Shown here: piece by piece, positions 51,304 to 59,932 of the stretch
How positions within the stretch are numbered: the stretch's first letter is position 1
How the letters are laid out: every line of letters begins with the position of its first letter
Origin: Candidatus Dormiibacterota bacterium
GTDB lineage: Bacteria; Chloroflexota; Dormibacteria; Dormibacterales; Dormibacteraceae
Length of the DNA stretch: 64,000 bases
Direction: 5' to 3'
Assembly (NCBI GenBank): GCA_024280995.1
Contig: JAMXLM010000023.1
Location: forward strand, 62,001 to 126,000
Notes under the pieces: model-generated
What the model saw: only the letters and a program-made list of their open reading frames with translations
The model's database searches: none
What the model was told of the DNA's origin: nothing
Made by a program: the position numbers and the translations under genes

Positions 51304-52593
51304 ATGGGCATGACGATGACGGAGAAGATCCTGGCCCGCGGGGCGGGGCGTGACAGTGTCCGGCCCGGCGACCTGGTGCTAGCAAAGGTCGACTTCGCAA
51401 TGGGTCACGACCTGACGATCCCGCCGGCCGGAAAGATCATGCGCGAGCAGATGGGGGCGGAGAAGATCTGGGATCCAGATCGTGTCGCCGTCACGCAGGA
51501 CCACTTCCAGCCCGCGAAGGACGCGGCCAGCGCGACGCTCGGCCGGCTGACGCGCGAGTTCTCCCAGCAGATGGGGATCAAGTGGTACTTCGAGGTCGGG
51601 CAGGGCGGCATCTGCCACACGGTGCTGCCGGAGAACGGCCTCGTCCTGCCGGGCGAGCTCGTTGTGGGCGCCGATTCGCACTCGTGCACGTACGGCGCTC
51701 TGAACAATTTCGCCACCGGCATCGGGTCGACCGACCTGGCATGCGTGCTGGCGCTCGGCGAGCTCTGGTTCCGAGTCCCGGAGACGCTGAAGTTCGTCTA
51801 CCGCAACCGACTCAAGGAATGGGTCGAGGCCAAGGATCTGATCCTCTACGTGATCGGCCAGATCGGCGTCGACGGCGCGCGCTCGAAGGCGATGGAGCAC
51901 ACGGGCGAGGCGCTGCGCCACATCGACATGGAGGCGCGCCTGACCATGACGAACATGGCGATCGAGGCCGGCGCCAAGAACGGGATCATGGAGTTCGACG
52001 AGGTCACTCGCGAGTACCTGGAGAGTCGCGCGAAGCGGCCGTACACGCCCGTGACCTCCGACCCCGACGCGGAGTACGAGAAGGTCTTCGAGTTCGACGC
52101 GGAGAAGGTCGAGCTGGGCGTCGCCAAGCCGATGTCCCCCGACAACTACGCGCCGCTTTCCGAGGTCGCGGGGACAAAGCTCGACCAGATCTTCATCGGC
52201 TCTTGCACCAACTCGCGCATCACCGACTTGCGGCGCGCCGCGGCGGTCCTCGAGAACCACAAGGTTGCGCCGGGTGTGCGCCTGATCATCACGCCCTCGT
52301 CCCACCAGGTCGCGATCCAGGCGGAGAAGGAAGGATTGATTCGCACGTTCCTCGCCGCCGGCGCGGCGTGGACGACGGCGACCTGTGGGGCGTGCCTCGG
52401 CGGACACATGGGCGTGCTCGGCGAGGGCGAGGTGTGTCTCAGCACGACCAACCGCAACTTCCCTGGCCGGATGGGCCACCCGAAGGCGCAGGTATATCTC
52501 TCCAACCCCGCGGTCGCGGCGGCGAGCGCGGTGGCGGGCGTGATCACGCACCCGAGCGAGGTGCTCGCCAAGATGCCGGCGGAGATCCGCTAG
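51304..52593 (+). CDS. 3-isopropylmalate dehydratase / homoaconitase large subunit (LeuC-like)
   Basis: 429 residues, the short archaeal/bacterial type. Active-site motifs: VGADSHSCTYGALNNFATGI, IGSCTNSRITDLRRAAAVLE (first cluster Cys), and TTATCGACLGGHMGVLGEGE (two further cluster Cys). Binds a 4Fe-4S cluster and isomerises a 2-alkylmalate with its small subunit, which is the next gene 2 nt downstream. Confidence 0.94.
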   Translation: MGMTMTEKILARGAGRDSVRPGDLVLAKVDFAMGHDLTIPPAGKIMREQMGAEKIWDPDRVAVTQDHFQPAKDAASATLGRLTREFSQQMGIKWYFEVGQGGICHTVLPENGLVLPGELVVGADSHSCTYGALNNFATGIGSTDLACVLALGELWFRVPETLKFVYRNRLKEWVEAKDLILYVIGQIGVDGARSKAMEHTGEALRHIDMEARLTMTNMAIEAGAKNGIMEFDEVTREYLESRAKRPYTPVTSDPDAEYEKVFEFDAEKVELGVAKPMSPDNYAPLSEVAGTKLDQIFIGSCTNSRITDLRRAAAVLENHKVAPGVRLIITPSSHQVAIQAEKEGLIRTFLAAGAAWTTATCGACLGGHMGVLGEGEVCLSTTNRNFPGRMGHPKAQVYLSNPAVAAASAVAGVITHPSEVLAKMPAEIR

Positions 52594-52595
52594 AG

Positions 52596-53138
52596 GTGAC
52601 CCTGCCGAAGGTCATCCGCGGCAGAGCGTGGAAGTTCGGCGCCAACATCGACACCGACCAGATCATCCCGGCGAAGTACGCGATCTACTCCCTGGACGAG
52701 AAAGAGCTCGGCAAGCACGCGATGGAAGGAGTGCCAGGACGGGAGACGTGGGCCGGCGGCGTGACCCAGGGCGACATCCTTGTCGGGGGCTCTAACTTCG
52801 GGTGCGGATCGTCCCGCGAGATCGCGCCGGTCGCGATTCGAGGTGCGGGCATCTCGCTCGTGGTCGCCGACTCATTCGCGCGCATCTTCTTCCGCAACGC
52901 CATCAACATGGGCTATCCCATCCTGCAGTCGCCGCAGGCAGCCGAGGCGGTGGACGAGGGCGACGAGCTCGAGGTCGACCTCGAGGAAGGAGTCATCCGC
53001 AACTTCACGAAGGGCGACGAGTACCGCGCCGAGCCGTTCCCGAAGTTCATGAACGACCTGCTGCGCATGGGCGGACTTGTGCCTTGGGTGCGCCAGCAGC
53101 TCGCCGAGAGGCGCCGCTCCGCGGCAGCGCGTGGATAA
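52596..53138 (+). CDS. 3-isopropylmalate dehydratase / homoaconitase small subunit (LeuD-like)
   Basis: 180 residues from GTG 52596. Features: GANIDTDQIIPAKYAIYSLD, the loop NFGCGSSREIAPVAIRGAGI, and AINMGYPILQSPQAAEAVDE. In this group the residues after KY (here AIYS) influence chain-length preference, but I cannot derive a substrate from them. It overlaps the next gene by 8 nt. Confidence 0.93.
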   Translation: MTLPKVIRGRAWKFGANIDTDQIIPAKYAIYSLDEKELGKHAMEGVPGRETWAGGVTQGDILVGGSNFGCGSSREIAPVAIRGAGISLVVADSFARIFFRNAINMGYPILQSPQAAEAVDEGDELEVDLEEGVIRNFTKGDEYRAEPFPKFMNDLLRMGGLVPWVRQQLAERRRSAAARG

Positions 53139-54543
53139 CCGGCAGCGGCCGGTCGAGCTCCAGGAGCCGCTCGCGGACCTGGCTCGTGATCCCGCGCGCT
53201 TCTCGCACGATCTGACCTTCCCGCCGCCCGGCAAGATTCGCGTCTACGACGACACCCTGCGCGACGGCGAGCAGATGCCGGGCGTAGCGATCACCCCCGC
53301 CAACAAGTACGAGCTCGCGCGCGAGCTGTCCGACCTCGGTGTCCACATCATGGACGTCGGGTTTCCGTCGGTGTCGGAAGGTGAGCGCGAGACCCTGCGG
53401 CTCGTCCTCGGCGGCCGAAGGCGCGGCGAGATCCGGCCGGACCTCGAGGTCGTCTGCATGATGCGCTCGACGAGAGGCGACATCGACGCGACGATGCGCG
53501 TCATCGACGAGCTCGGCTACCAGCGTGACGAGGTGACCTGCTTCATCTTCACGTCCGCGTCTGACCTGCACGTCAAGTACAAGCTCGGCAAGACGCTGCT
53601 GCACCGGGACGGCATCCCAGAGTCGGAGTGGCTCGAGCTGCCGGTCTCGTACTACCGCGAGGCCAACGTCCGAATGATGTGCGAGGCGATCAGGTACGCG
53701 CGAGAGCAGGGCGCTAAATCGATCGAGTTCGGCGGTGAGGATGGAAGCCGCGCCGACGTCGGCTACATCGCCGAGCTGCACCGCGAGGGGTTGAAGGCGG
53801 GCGGTACGCGGCCCTCGACGCCCGATACCGTCGGCTGCTACTCGCCGTTCGCGGTGCGCGAGTACATCCCGGCCATCAAGGCCGCTGCGCCCGATGCGCC
53901 GTTGGTGGTGCACTTCCACAACGACCTCGGTCTGGGGGCGTGGAACACGGTCATGGCCTTGGGGAGCGGGGCGGAGGTGTTCACGACGAGCGTCAACGGC
54001 ATCGGCGAGCGCACAGGCAATGCGCCGATGCACCAGGTGCTGCTCCAGCTGCGCTACCTGTTCGGCATCGAGATACCGAACTTCAAGTACGAGAAGCTTC
54101 GGACCCTCGCGCGGCACCTCGAGGCGATGAGCGGCATCCCGGTCCAGCCGACCGAGCCGGGCATCGGCCTCAACGTGTTCAGCCACGAGTCGGGCATCCA
54201 CACCGCCGGCATGCTCATCCACCCGGCCATCTACCAGTTCATCCCGCCGTCAGATCTCGGGGCTGAGGTCACATACGTCTACGGCAAGCACTCCGGCGCC
54301 CTGGTCATCGAGCACGCGCTGCGCGACGCCGGCATCAAGCCCGAGCCGGAGCTGGTGGGGAAGGTGCTTGTCGAAGTGAAGCGGGTGCGCGAGGAGCGGG
54401 CCGAGCGGGCCGACTTCTCAGAGTTCAACCGCGCGTATTACGAGCACCTCGAACACATGGGCCTGACTGCGGCGGAGGTTGTAGACATCGCCAGGGCGCT
54501 GACAGCAAACCAGGATTCACGTTCTGACCCGCGCCTACACTGA
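53131..54543 (+). CDS. 2-isopropylmalate / homocitrate / citramalate synthase-like enzyme without regulatory domain
   Basis: 470 residues from GTG 53131. DRE-TIM metallolyase: VYDDTLRDGEQMPGVAITP, EFGGEDGSRADVGYIAEL, VHFHNDLGLGAWNTVMALGS (metal HxH), NGIGERTGNAPMHQVL, and the C-terminal helical part VFSHESGIHTAGMLIHP with YGKHSG. The LeuA allosteric domain is absent, so leucine feedback inhibition is not expected. With leuBCD-like genes it would extend a 2-oxoacid by one carbon. Confidence 0.9.
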   Translation: MDNRQRPVELQEPLADLARDPARFSHDLTFPPPGKIRVYDDTLRDGEQMPGVAITPANKYELARELSDLGVHIMDVGFPSVSEGERETLRLVLGGRRRGEIRPDLEVVCMMRSTRGDIDATMRVIDELGYQRDEVTCFIFTSASDLHVKYKLGKTLLHRDGIPESEWLELPVSYYREANVRMMCEAIRYAREQGAKSIEFGGEDGSRADVGYIAELHREGLKAGGTRPSTPDTVGCYSPFAVREYIPAIKAAAPDAPLVVHFHNDLGLGAWNTVMALGSGAEVFTTSVNGIGERTGNAPMHQVLLQLRYLFGIEIPNFKYEKLRTLARHLEAMSGIPVQPTEPGIGLNVFSHESGIHTAGMLIHPAIYQFIPPSDLGAEVTYVYGKHSGALVIEHALRDAGIKPEPELVGKVLVEVKRVREERAERADFSEFNRAYYEHLEHMGLTAAEVVDIARALTANQDSRSDPRLH

Positions 54544-54548
54544 TCCCC

Positions 54549-55535
54549 GTGGCGACCACGACCGCCGCCGACAAAGCCACTCGTGAGGAGTACCTCCAGA
54601 TCCATCGCTGGATGTGCATCGCCAAGGCGCTCGACGACCGCATGCACATCCTGGTGAAGCAAGGACGAGCGCCTTTCGTCGGCTCGAGCCGCGGCCACGA
54701 GGGCATCCAGGTCGCGTCGACCGCCGCCATCGGAGCCGACGACTGGCTCGTTCCGCACTACCGCGGGCTGGCGAACGCGATCGTCCGCGGGTTGACGATG
54801 AAGGAGTGGATGCTCGCGGTCTTCGCCAAGGCCGGGGATCCGCTGTCCGCCGGCCGCAACATCCCCGGCGGGTGCTACAGCTACCACCGGCTGCAGATCG
54901 CGCCCGTGTCGCAGGTGGTCGCGAGCTGGATTCCGAAAGCCGCCGGCATCGCTTACGCCGCCAAGCTGCGGAACGAGCGTTCCGTGGTGCTTTGCACCTT
55001 CGGCGACGGGGCGACGAGCCAGGGTGAGTTCCACGAAGGTGTCAACTTCGCCGCCGTGCACCGGCTGCCCGTCGTTTTCGTCTGCGAGAACAACAGCTAC
55101 GCGATCTCGGTGCCCATCCGCCTGCAGATGGCCAACCCCAACGTCGCCGAGCGGGCGGCCGGTTACGGGATTCCCGGCGTGACGATCGACGGGACCGATG
55201 TGCCCGTTTGCTACGAAGCGACCCGCGAGGCCGTCGCCCGCGCACGCAGCGGCGAGGGTCCGACCCTGATTGACGCCAAGATCTGGCGCATCAATTCCCA
55301 CACGTCGGAGGACAACCAGGCCAAGTACAGGACCACGGAAGAGCTCGAGGAGGCGGCGCTTCATGACCCGATCGTCCGCTTCGTCGACTGGCTGATCGGG
55401 CGGCGCTGGATCACGGCAGAGGAGGCAGCGGAGGTCCAGGCGGCTTACGACGCGGAGGCTTCCGAGGCCGCCGATTGGGCCGAGCAGCAGCCGGATCCGC
55501 TGCCTGAGGACGCGCTCAAGAACCTGTTCGGGTAG
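54549..55535 (+). CDS. 2-oxoacid dehydrogenase E1 component, alpha subunit
   Basis: 328 residues. Thiamine-diphosphate motif LCTFGDGATSQGEFHEGVNF ending VFVCENNSYAISVP, the family opening QGRAPFVGSSRGHEGIQVAS, and the phosphorylation-loop region IWRINSHTSEDNQAKYRT. Branched-chain type. E1 alpha works only with an E1 beta and E2, and neither follows: the next gene is a Pro/Ala-rich protein. It starts 5 nt after the synthase gene, so it belongs to that operon. Confidence 0.92.
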   Translation: MATTTAADKATREEYLQIHRWMCIAKALDDRMHILVKQGRAPFVGSSRGHEGIQVASTAAIGADDWLVPHYRGLANAIVRGLTMKEWMLAVFAKAGDPLSAGRNIPGGCYSYHRLQIAPVSQVVASWIPKAAGIAYAAKLRNERSVVLCTFGDGATSQGEFHEGVNFAAVHRLPVVFVCENNSYAISVPIRLQMANPNVAERAAGYGIPGVTIDGTDVPVCYEATREAVARARSGEGPTLIDAKIWRINSHTSEDNQAKYRTTEELEEAALHDPIVRFVDWLIGRRWITAEEAAEVQAAYDAEASEAADWAEQQPDPLPEDALKNLFG

Positions 55536-55572
55536 TAGTCGCTCATTCGATCCAAACGTGACAACGCATCGT

Positions 55573-55578
55573 TAGACT
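55573..55578 (+). promoter_or_regulatory. -10 hexamer
   Basis: TAGACT, 11 nt before TTG 55590; no Shine-Dalgarno precedes that start. Confidence 0.4.
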
Positions 55579-55589
55579 GACGGACGACC

Positions 55590-57236
55590 TTGGAAAAGGA
55601 GACCTCGGACCCGCAGGACTCGAGTCCGCCTGAAGCCCCGCCGGACGAACCAGTTACGGCCGTCCCGACGAACGACACGACTCCCGTCTGGGCGCAAACC
55701 AGACCCGTCGCGCCTGCCGAGGACGCGCCTGGCGCCGAGTCGCACGACGACGCGGACGAGGCGCTGCCGCCCGCGATTCCGATGGAGAAAGGCGACCCTG
55801 ACTGGTCGGCTCCCGAAAGTTCCACGAACGGTGAGCCTCGGGAGGCCCCGCAGTGGGCCGCCACCATCCCGACCTCTCCAGGCGACCCCGTCGACGAAGG
55901 GCAGCCCGTCGAGCAGGCCAGGGAGACCCCCAAGGAGGCGGCCTGGTCGCAGGCCGTCGCCGCCGCAGCGCCCCACGCTGCAGCGCCGGAGGCCGCACCC
56001 AAAGCGGCAGCGCAGGACGCCGCGCCGGACGCCGCACCCGAGACCGCGACCGAGCCGGAGCCAAAAGAGGAGCCACCCGTCGCCGCGCCGATCACCGAGC
56101 CGCCCAGGGCTGTCGCCGCCGACGCGCTCAAGGCGACGTGGCCGCCGCGCTCCGAGAGCACGCCCGCCCCCGCCGTGGAAACCGACATCTGGCCGCCGGA
56201 CCCGCCGACCGAGCCGTCGATGCCGGCGTGGCCGCCTTCGTCGGAGCTCGGCGGACATGCTCAGCCATCCGAAGAGGAGGGCGAGGAGCCGGCCACGCCC
56301 GCGCAGGCGATTCCGACCTGGCCGGACTCATTCGACGAGACCGCCCCCGCGCCGGCAGAGCCGGCCGCGCAGGCGCACGAGGAGCCCGCCGCGACCGCGC
56401 CGCCTCGAGACGCCCAGCCGGCACAGACGCCACCGCCGGCGCCGGTTGCTCAACCTGTCGCTTCGGCGTCGACACCGCCGGCGATTCCGACTCCATCGAC
56501 CCCGCCTTCGTCGCCCGCCCCACGGCCGGCGTGGGCTCCCGGTGCGGCGGCGGCGGACACCCCGCCGGCACCCCACAAGGAGACGGCTCCAGCGATGCAG
56601 GTCCCGTCATGGGCGCCGCGCGTGCCGCTCGCCTCCGAGCCGGGAACCCCGACCTGGTTCTCGCCCAAGGAGCAGATCCCGCACGCCACCGCCCAGCCTG
56701 TCGTTCAGCCAACGCCGCCTCCCGCACCCGCACCACCCACCGCGCCGCCGGTCGCCGGCGGACATCTGCCCGTCGCGCCGGCCCCCGCGGCGGCGCCCGT
56801 GCCGGCCCCGACCAAGCCGCAGGCGGAATCGAAGGGTGCATGGCAGGTCGTCGAGCAGCCACACGCCGCCAAGGGACCGCAAGGCCCGACCGCCGAGGAT
56901 CGCTCCTACGCCGAGTGGTTCGCCTGGGCGAAGCGGGGAGGAGCGCCGGCGAGCGCGTGCCACGCGGCCGCGCAGGGGGCGTTCAAGGCTCTTGCCTCGG
57001 GCAAGGACGTCACCACCGCCGTGCAGTGGGCGACGGCGGCGATGAGCCGGCCCCCGGAGAACGTGGCCTTCGGGCGCCAGCAGTACTGCGCGTGGTTCGC
57101 GCTCGCGAACATCGACCTCAACATGGACCAGCACCGCTCCCACGCCTTCGCCGGGGCCGCGGTGGCGGCTTTGGACGCCGGGATGGACGCTTCGGCCGCC
57201 CACGTCGCCGGACTGCAGGCGGCCGGGTACCGCTAG
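55590..57236 (+). CDS. Pro/Ala-rich protein with a conserved C-terminal helical domain, unknown
   Basis: 548 residues from TTG 55590. Residues 1 to about 430 are disordered, Pro/Ala/Glu-rich and contain repeated short W-P units (TWPPRSEST, IWPPDPPTEP, AWPPSSELG, TWPDSFDE). The last 110 residues are different: RSYAEWFAWAKRGGAPASAC, AAQGAFKALASGKDVTTAVQ and QYCAWFALANIDLNMDQHRS, a helical domain with two related halves. No signal peptide. No family recognised. Ends on a CTAG shared with the convergent MFS gene. Confidence 0.75.
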   Translation: MEKETSDPQDSSPPEAPPDEPVTAVPTNDTTPVWAQTRPVAPAEDAPGAESHDDADEALPPAIPMEKGDPDWSAPESSTNGEPREAPQWAATIPTSPGDPVDEGQPVEQARETPKEAAWSQAVAAAAPHAAAPEAAPKAAAQDAAPDAAPETATEPEPKEEPPVAAPITEPPRAVAADALKATWPPRSESTPAPAVETDIWPPDPPTEPSMPAWPPSSELGGHAQPSEEEGEEPATPAQAIPTWPDSFDETAPAPAEPAAQAHEEPAATAPPRDAQPAQTPPPAPVAQPVASASTPPAIPTPSTPPSSPAPRPAWAPGAAAADTPPAPHKETAPAMQVPSWAPRVPLASEPGTPTWFSPKEQIPHATAQPVVQPTPPPAPAPPTAPPVAGGHLPVAPAPAAAPVPAPTKPQAESKGAWQVVEQPHAAKGPQGPTAEDRSYAEWFAWAKRGGAPASACHAAAQGAFKALASGKDVTTAVQWATAAMSRPPENVAFGRQQYCAWFALANIDLNMDQHRSHAFAGAAVAALDAGMDASAAHVAGLQAAGYR

Positions 57237-58501
57237 CGCAGCGAGCGCACCGTCCGGCTCGCGGCCGCTACCGCGGCTGTGGCAAGCATCATTCCGCCGG
57301 CGACCACGAACAGAAGCGTCGGGTTCAGCTGAGCGATCGGACCTGACACCGCATAGGCGACGGGCGTCATGCCCATCGACGCGAGCATCACGATCGACAT
57401 GACGCGTCCTTGCATCGCCTTGTCGGTCCGGCGCTGCAGCCAGCTGATGCCGTAGGTGTTGACGACGCCGGTGCCGATTCCGGCAAGCCCGAACAGCAGG
57501 GCGGCGGGGAGAAGTGACGGGACGATGCCGACCGCGCCGACGAGAACACCGAGCCAGGCGGCGATGAAAACGATCATCAAGCCGAATTGCTTCGGTGGGG
57601 GCACGAAGCCGGAGACCAGCGCGCCGGCGGTTGCACCGATTCCCCAAGCGCCGAGCGGGATGCCGAGGCCCGAGGCGCCGGCCGCGAACCGCCCGTGCGC
57701 AAGGGTCGGCAGGCCGACCCCTATCGCGCCGTTGGCGGCGAAGTCGATGACCGCGATCGCGATGAGAAGCACGCGGATGCCGACGTCGGACCAGGCGTAG
57801 CGAAGGCCGTCGGCGATCTGCCCGCCGAGCCCGGCGGCCTTCCTGGGTCCAGCCGCCATGGGCGCCGCTGCGACGGTGGGGAGCAGGAGCACGAACACGA
57901 GACCGACCGCGAACGACGCCGCGTCGGCGGCGAAAGCCCAGCCCGTGCCGAGCGCCTGGACGATCAACGCACCGAGCACGGGTCCGACGATCACCGAGGC
58001 CTGAGCGGTCACGTTCAGGACGGCGTTGCCCGGCTCGAGCTCGTGGTCGGCGACGATGCGCGGCAGGATCGACTGGCGCGCGGGCATGAAGAACGCGTCG
58101 ACGACGCCGAACACGAAGGCTATGCCGTAGACCTCGACCATCTGCACACGGCCGGTCAGGACGAGGATCGCGAGCGGCGCGACGAAGACCGCCCGCAGCG
58201 CCATCGAGCCGAGCATCGTCGTGCGCGGCGTGAAGCGGTCGGCGAGCGCGCCGCCAACCATCATGAGGACCGCGCGCGGCAGAGCCTGGACGACGAGAAC
58301 AGTCCCAAGCAGGATGCTCGAGCCGGTGAGCTGCAGGACCAGCCACGCCATCGCGATGTAGCTGAAGAAGTCGCCGAAGAGCGAGAGCGTCGTCGCCAGC
58401 CAGAGGTTGCGGAACGCGCCTGATCGGAAAACGGTCAGCGGGTTGCGCCTGGGAGGCGTCGCGGCCTCGGGCGTGATGGTCGTCTCTTCCAGTGTCTGCA
58501 T
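57233..58501 (-). CDS. MFS transporter (MFS_3/EntS-like)
   Basis: 422 residues from ATG 58501. Twelve helices; GAFRNLWLATTLSLFGDFFS start, GALADRFTPRTTMLGSMALR loop, and AFFMPARQSILPRIVADHEL, typical of the enterobactin-exporter-like MFS_3 family. Probably an efflux pump. It is the last gene of a four-gene minus-strand operon (DUF4097, DUF2089, 61-residue protein, MFS), with 4 nt to the gene before it. Confidence 0.92.
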   Translation of the reverse strand: MQTLEETTITPEAATPPRRNPLTVFRSGAFRNLWLATTLSLFGDFFSYIAMAWLVLQLTGSSILLGTVLVVQALPRAVLMMVGGALADRFTPRTTMLGSMALRAVFVAPLAILVLTGRVQMVEVYGIAFVFGVVDAFFMPARQSILPRIVADHELEPGNAVLNVTAQASVIVGPVLGALIVQALGTGWAFAADAASFAVGLVFVLLLPTVAAAPMAAGPRKAAGLGGQIADGLRYAWSDVGIRVLLIAIAVIDFAANGAIGVGLPTLAHGRFAAGASGLGIPLGAWGIGATAGALVSGFVPPPKQFGLMIVFIAAWLGVLVGAVGIVPSLLPAALLFGLAGIGTGVVNTYGISWLQRRTDKAMQGRVMSIVMLASMGMTPVAYAVSGPIAQLNPTLLFVVAGGMMLATAAVAAASRTVRSLR

Positions 58502-58505
58502 GGCT

Positions 58506-58691
58506 TTACCGGAGCTCCCGGCGCTGCCGGCCAGTCGGGTCGACCCGGTCAGCAAGGTTGCGGATGTACCTGGTCAGCAGTCCGGTGCGTGAGTGCGCGT
58601 AGTTGGCGATCGCGCGGGCGCGCTCCATCTCCGCGCGGCGGTCGGAGACAATCCTCGCCAGGTCTTCGGGTCCGGGTTCCATCGGGATCAT
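58506..58691 (-). CDS. 61-residue helical protein, unknown
   Basis: MIPMEPGPEDLARIVSDRRA opens it and ARAIANYAHSRTGLLTRYI follows; basic and helical. A GAGGAGG site sits 6 nt before ATG 58691. It lies between the DUF2089 gene (11 nt) and the MFS gene (4 nt), so it is surely co-transcribed. No family recognised. Confidence 0.7.
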   Translation of the reverse strand: MIPMEPGPEDLARIVSDRRAEMERARAIANYAHSRTGLLTRYIRNLADRVDPTGRQRRELR

Positions 58692-58702
58692 TTGAGTCCT
58701 CC

Positions 58703-59083
58703 TCAGCCTCTGTCATTGAGGCGCTTGATCGCCTCTTCGATGTCGAGCTCGCCGCGGGCCACCTGCTCCATCAGCTCGACGCGCGAGGGGGCGGGGGTGG
58801 CGGGCCGCTCGATGCCGAGCTTCCCGAGCAGCGCGTCGAAGCGAGCGCGGGCCGTCGGGTAGCTCACACCGAGGTGTCGTTCGAGGTCCTTCATGTTTCC
58901 GCGCGAGGCGAGAAAGACTCGCAGCACGTCGCGGTCCTCGTCGGTCAGCACACAGAACTCGCACTGGGCGAAGGCGCCCGAAAGCTCCGTGTTGCAGTCG
59001 GGGCACGTGAGACGCGTGGTCGCCAGCCGCTGGTTGCAAACCGGGCAGTTCGAAGGCGGGCGCCGCAGGTTGGTGCGCGCCAT
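58703..59083 (-). CDS. DUF2089 family protein (zinc ribbon plus helix-turn-helix-like)
   Basis: 126 residues. Zinc ribbon with four Cys (NCPVCNQ and LTCPDCNTE), then the DUF2089 helix region (FCVLTDEDRDVLRVFLASRG, MKDLERHLGVSYPTARARFD) that resembles a winged HTH, and a C-terminal SHOCT-like helix (MEQVARGELDIEEAIKRLN). Likely a transcriptional regulator of its own operon. Its ATG overlaps the DUF4097 stop (TGATG). Confidence 0.92.
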   Translation of the reverse strand: MARTNLRRPPSNCPVCNQRLATTRLTCPDCNTELSGAFAQCEFCVLTDEDRDVLRVFLASRGNMKDLERHLGVSYPTARARFDALLGKLGIERPATPAPSRVELMEQVARGELDIEEAIKRLNDRG

Positions 59084-59844
59084 CAGCCGACGCTCACCTT
59101 GACGTCGCCCATCGTGCAGCTGATGTCCAGGGTGCCGGCACCCGTGCCGAGGACCCGGTTCTCGATGCCGTCGATCTTGACGTCGCCCATCGTGGTGTGG
59201 GCTTGCAGGCGAACGTTGGATGTGCGGTCCAGCCTCACCTTGACCTCGCCCATCTGGCACTTGATCGAGCTCATCCCTCCGTCGAGCCGGCCGTCCGCGT
59301 TGAGGTTGCCGGCGGCGACTGAGAGGTTCACCGGACCAGCGAAGCCGTCGACGATGCAGTTGCCGGCCTGCACGTCGCTCGTGATGGGTCCCTTCACGCC
59401 CTGGATGCGGACGTTCCCGGCCTGCACCGTGCTGTGCAGGGCGAGCTCAGGGTTGACCCGGACGATCAGGTTGCGGCCGAACTCGAGGCCCGGGATGGAG
59501 ATCCGAGCGTATGGGCGGTTGAACTCGAACGTGGTGTCGTCGTTGAGCAGCGACTGGTCGATGACCATCGTGTCGCCGTCCTGTCGTGCCTTGTGCGGCC
59601 CTTCGGCCACCGCGGTGGCCACCGACGGGTCGCCGATGATCTCGGCATTCCCGAAGCGAGAGGTGACCCGGACCCTGGTGATTCCCGTGGCCGGCGCCGG
59701 CTGGGGCGCCTGCGCGGCCGGGGCGCTGGCCTGGGCGGGTTGTGAAGGGGCGGACTCGAGGGCCTCCAGCCGGGCGGCCCCTTCCTCGGCCGAGATCGTC
59801 CCGGCGGCCACCTGGCTCAAGATTTCACGCTGCAGGTCTTTCAT
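59083..59844 (-). CDS. DUF4097-like beta-helix protein with N-terminal SHOCT-like helix
   Basis: 253 residues. The N-terminal helix EILSQVAAGTISAEEGAARL is SHOCT-like, followed by a Pro/Ala linker and then DUF4097/bactofilin-like beta repeats: VRIQGVKGPITSDVQAGN, IVDGFAGPVNLSVAAGNLN, LTHTTMGDVKIDGIEN-type turns. No membrane helix. The N-terminal helix closely resembles the C-terminal helix of the DUF2089 partner. First gene of the operon; TTGACA and TCTAAT lie upstream of the ATG. Confidence 0.88.
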   Translation of the reverse strand: MKDLQREILSQVAAGTISAEEGAARLEALESAPSQPAQASAPAAQAPQPAPATGITRVRVTSRFGNAEIIGDPSVATAVAEGPHKARQDGDTMVIDQSLLNDDTTFEFNRPYARISIPGLEFGRNLIVRVNPELALHSTVQAGNVRIQGVKGPITSDVQAGNCIVDGFAGPVNLSVAAGNLNADGRLDGGMSSIKCQMGEVKVRLDRTSNVRLQAHTTMGDVKIDGIENRVLGTGAGTLDISCTMGDVKVSVG

Positions 59845-59851
59845 GGCGCTA

Positions 59852-59881
59852 ATTAGAAACCAACATTTGCCAATTTGTCAA
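59852..59881 (-). promoter_or_regulatory. promoter of the DUF4097-DUF2089-MFS operon
   Basis: Minus strand: consensus -35 TTGACA (59876-59881), 18-nt spacer, -10 TCTAAT (59852-59857; TAATTA overlaps it), 7 nt before ATG 59844. Leaderless. Confidence 0.65.
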
Positions 59882-59932
59882 GTCCAACTACAAAAACATC
59901 AGATCTGAACTCCGATAAGCTTGGCCGGCACC

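Noticed and set aside
56607-58346. Very long minus-strand frame through the end of the Pro/Ala-rich gene and the MFS gene
   Set aside because: It is a shifted frame of the MFS gene joined to low-complexity antisense; the MFS frame has helices and motifs, this one does not.
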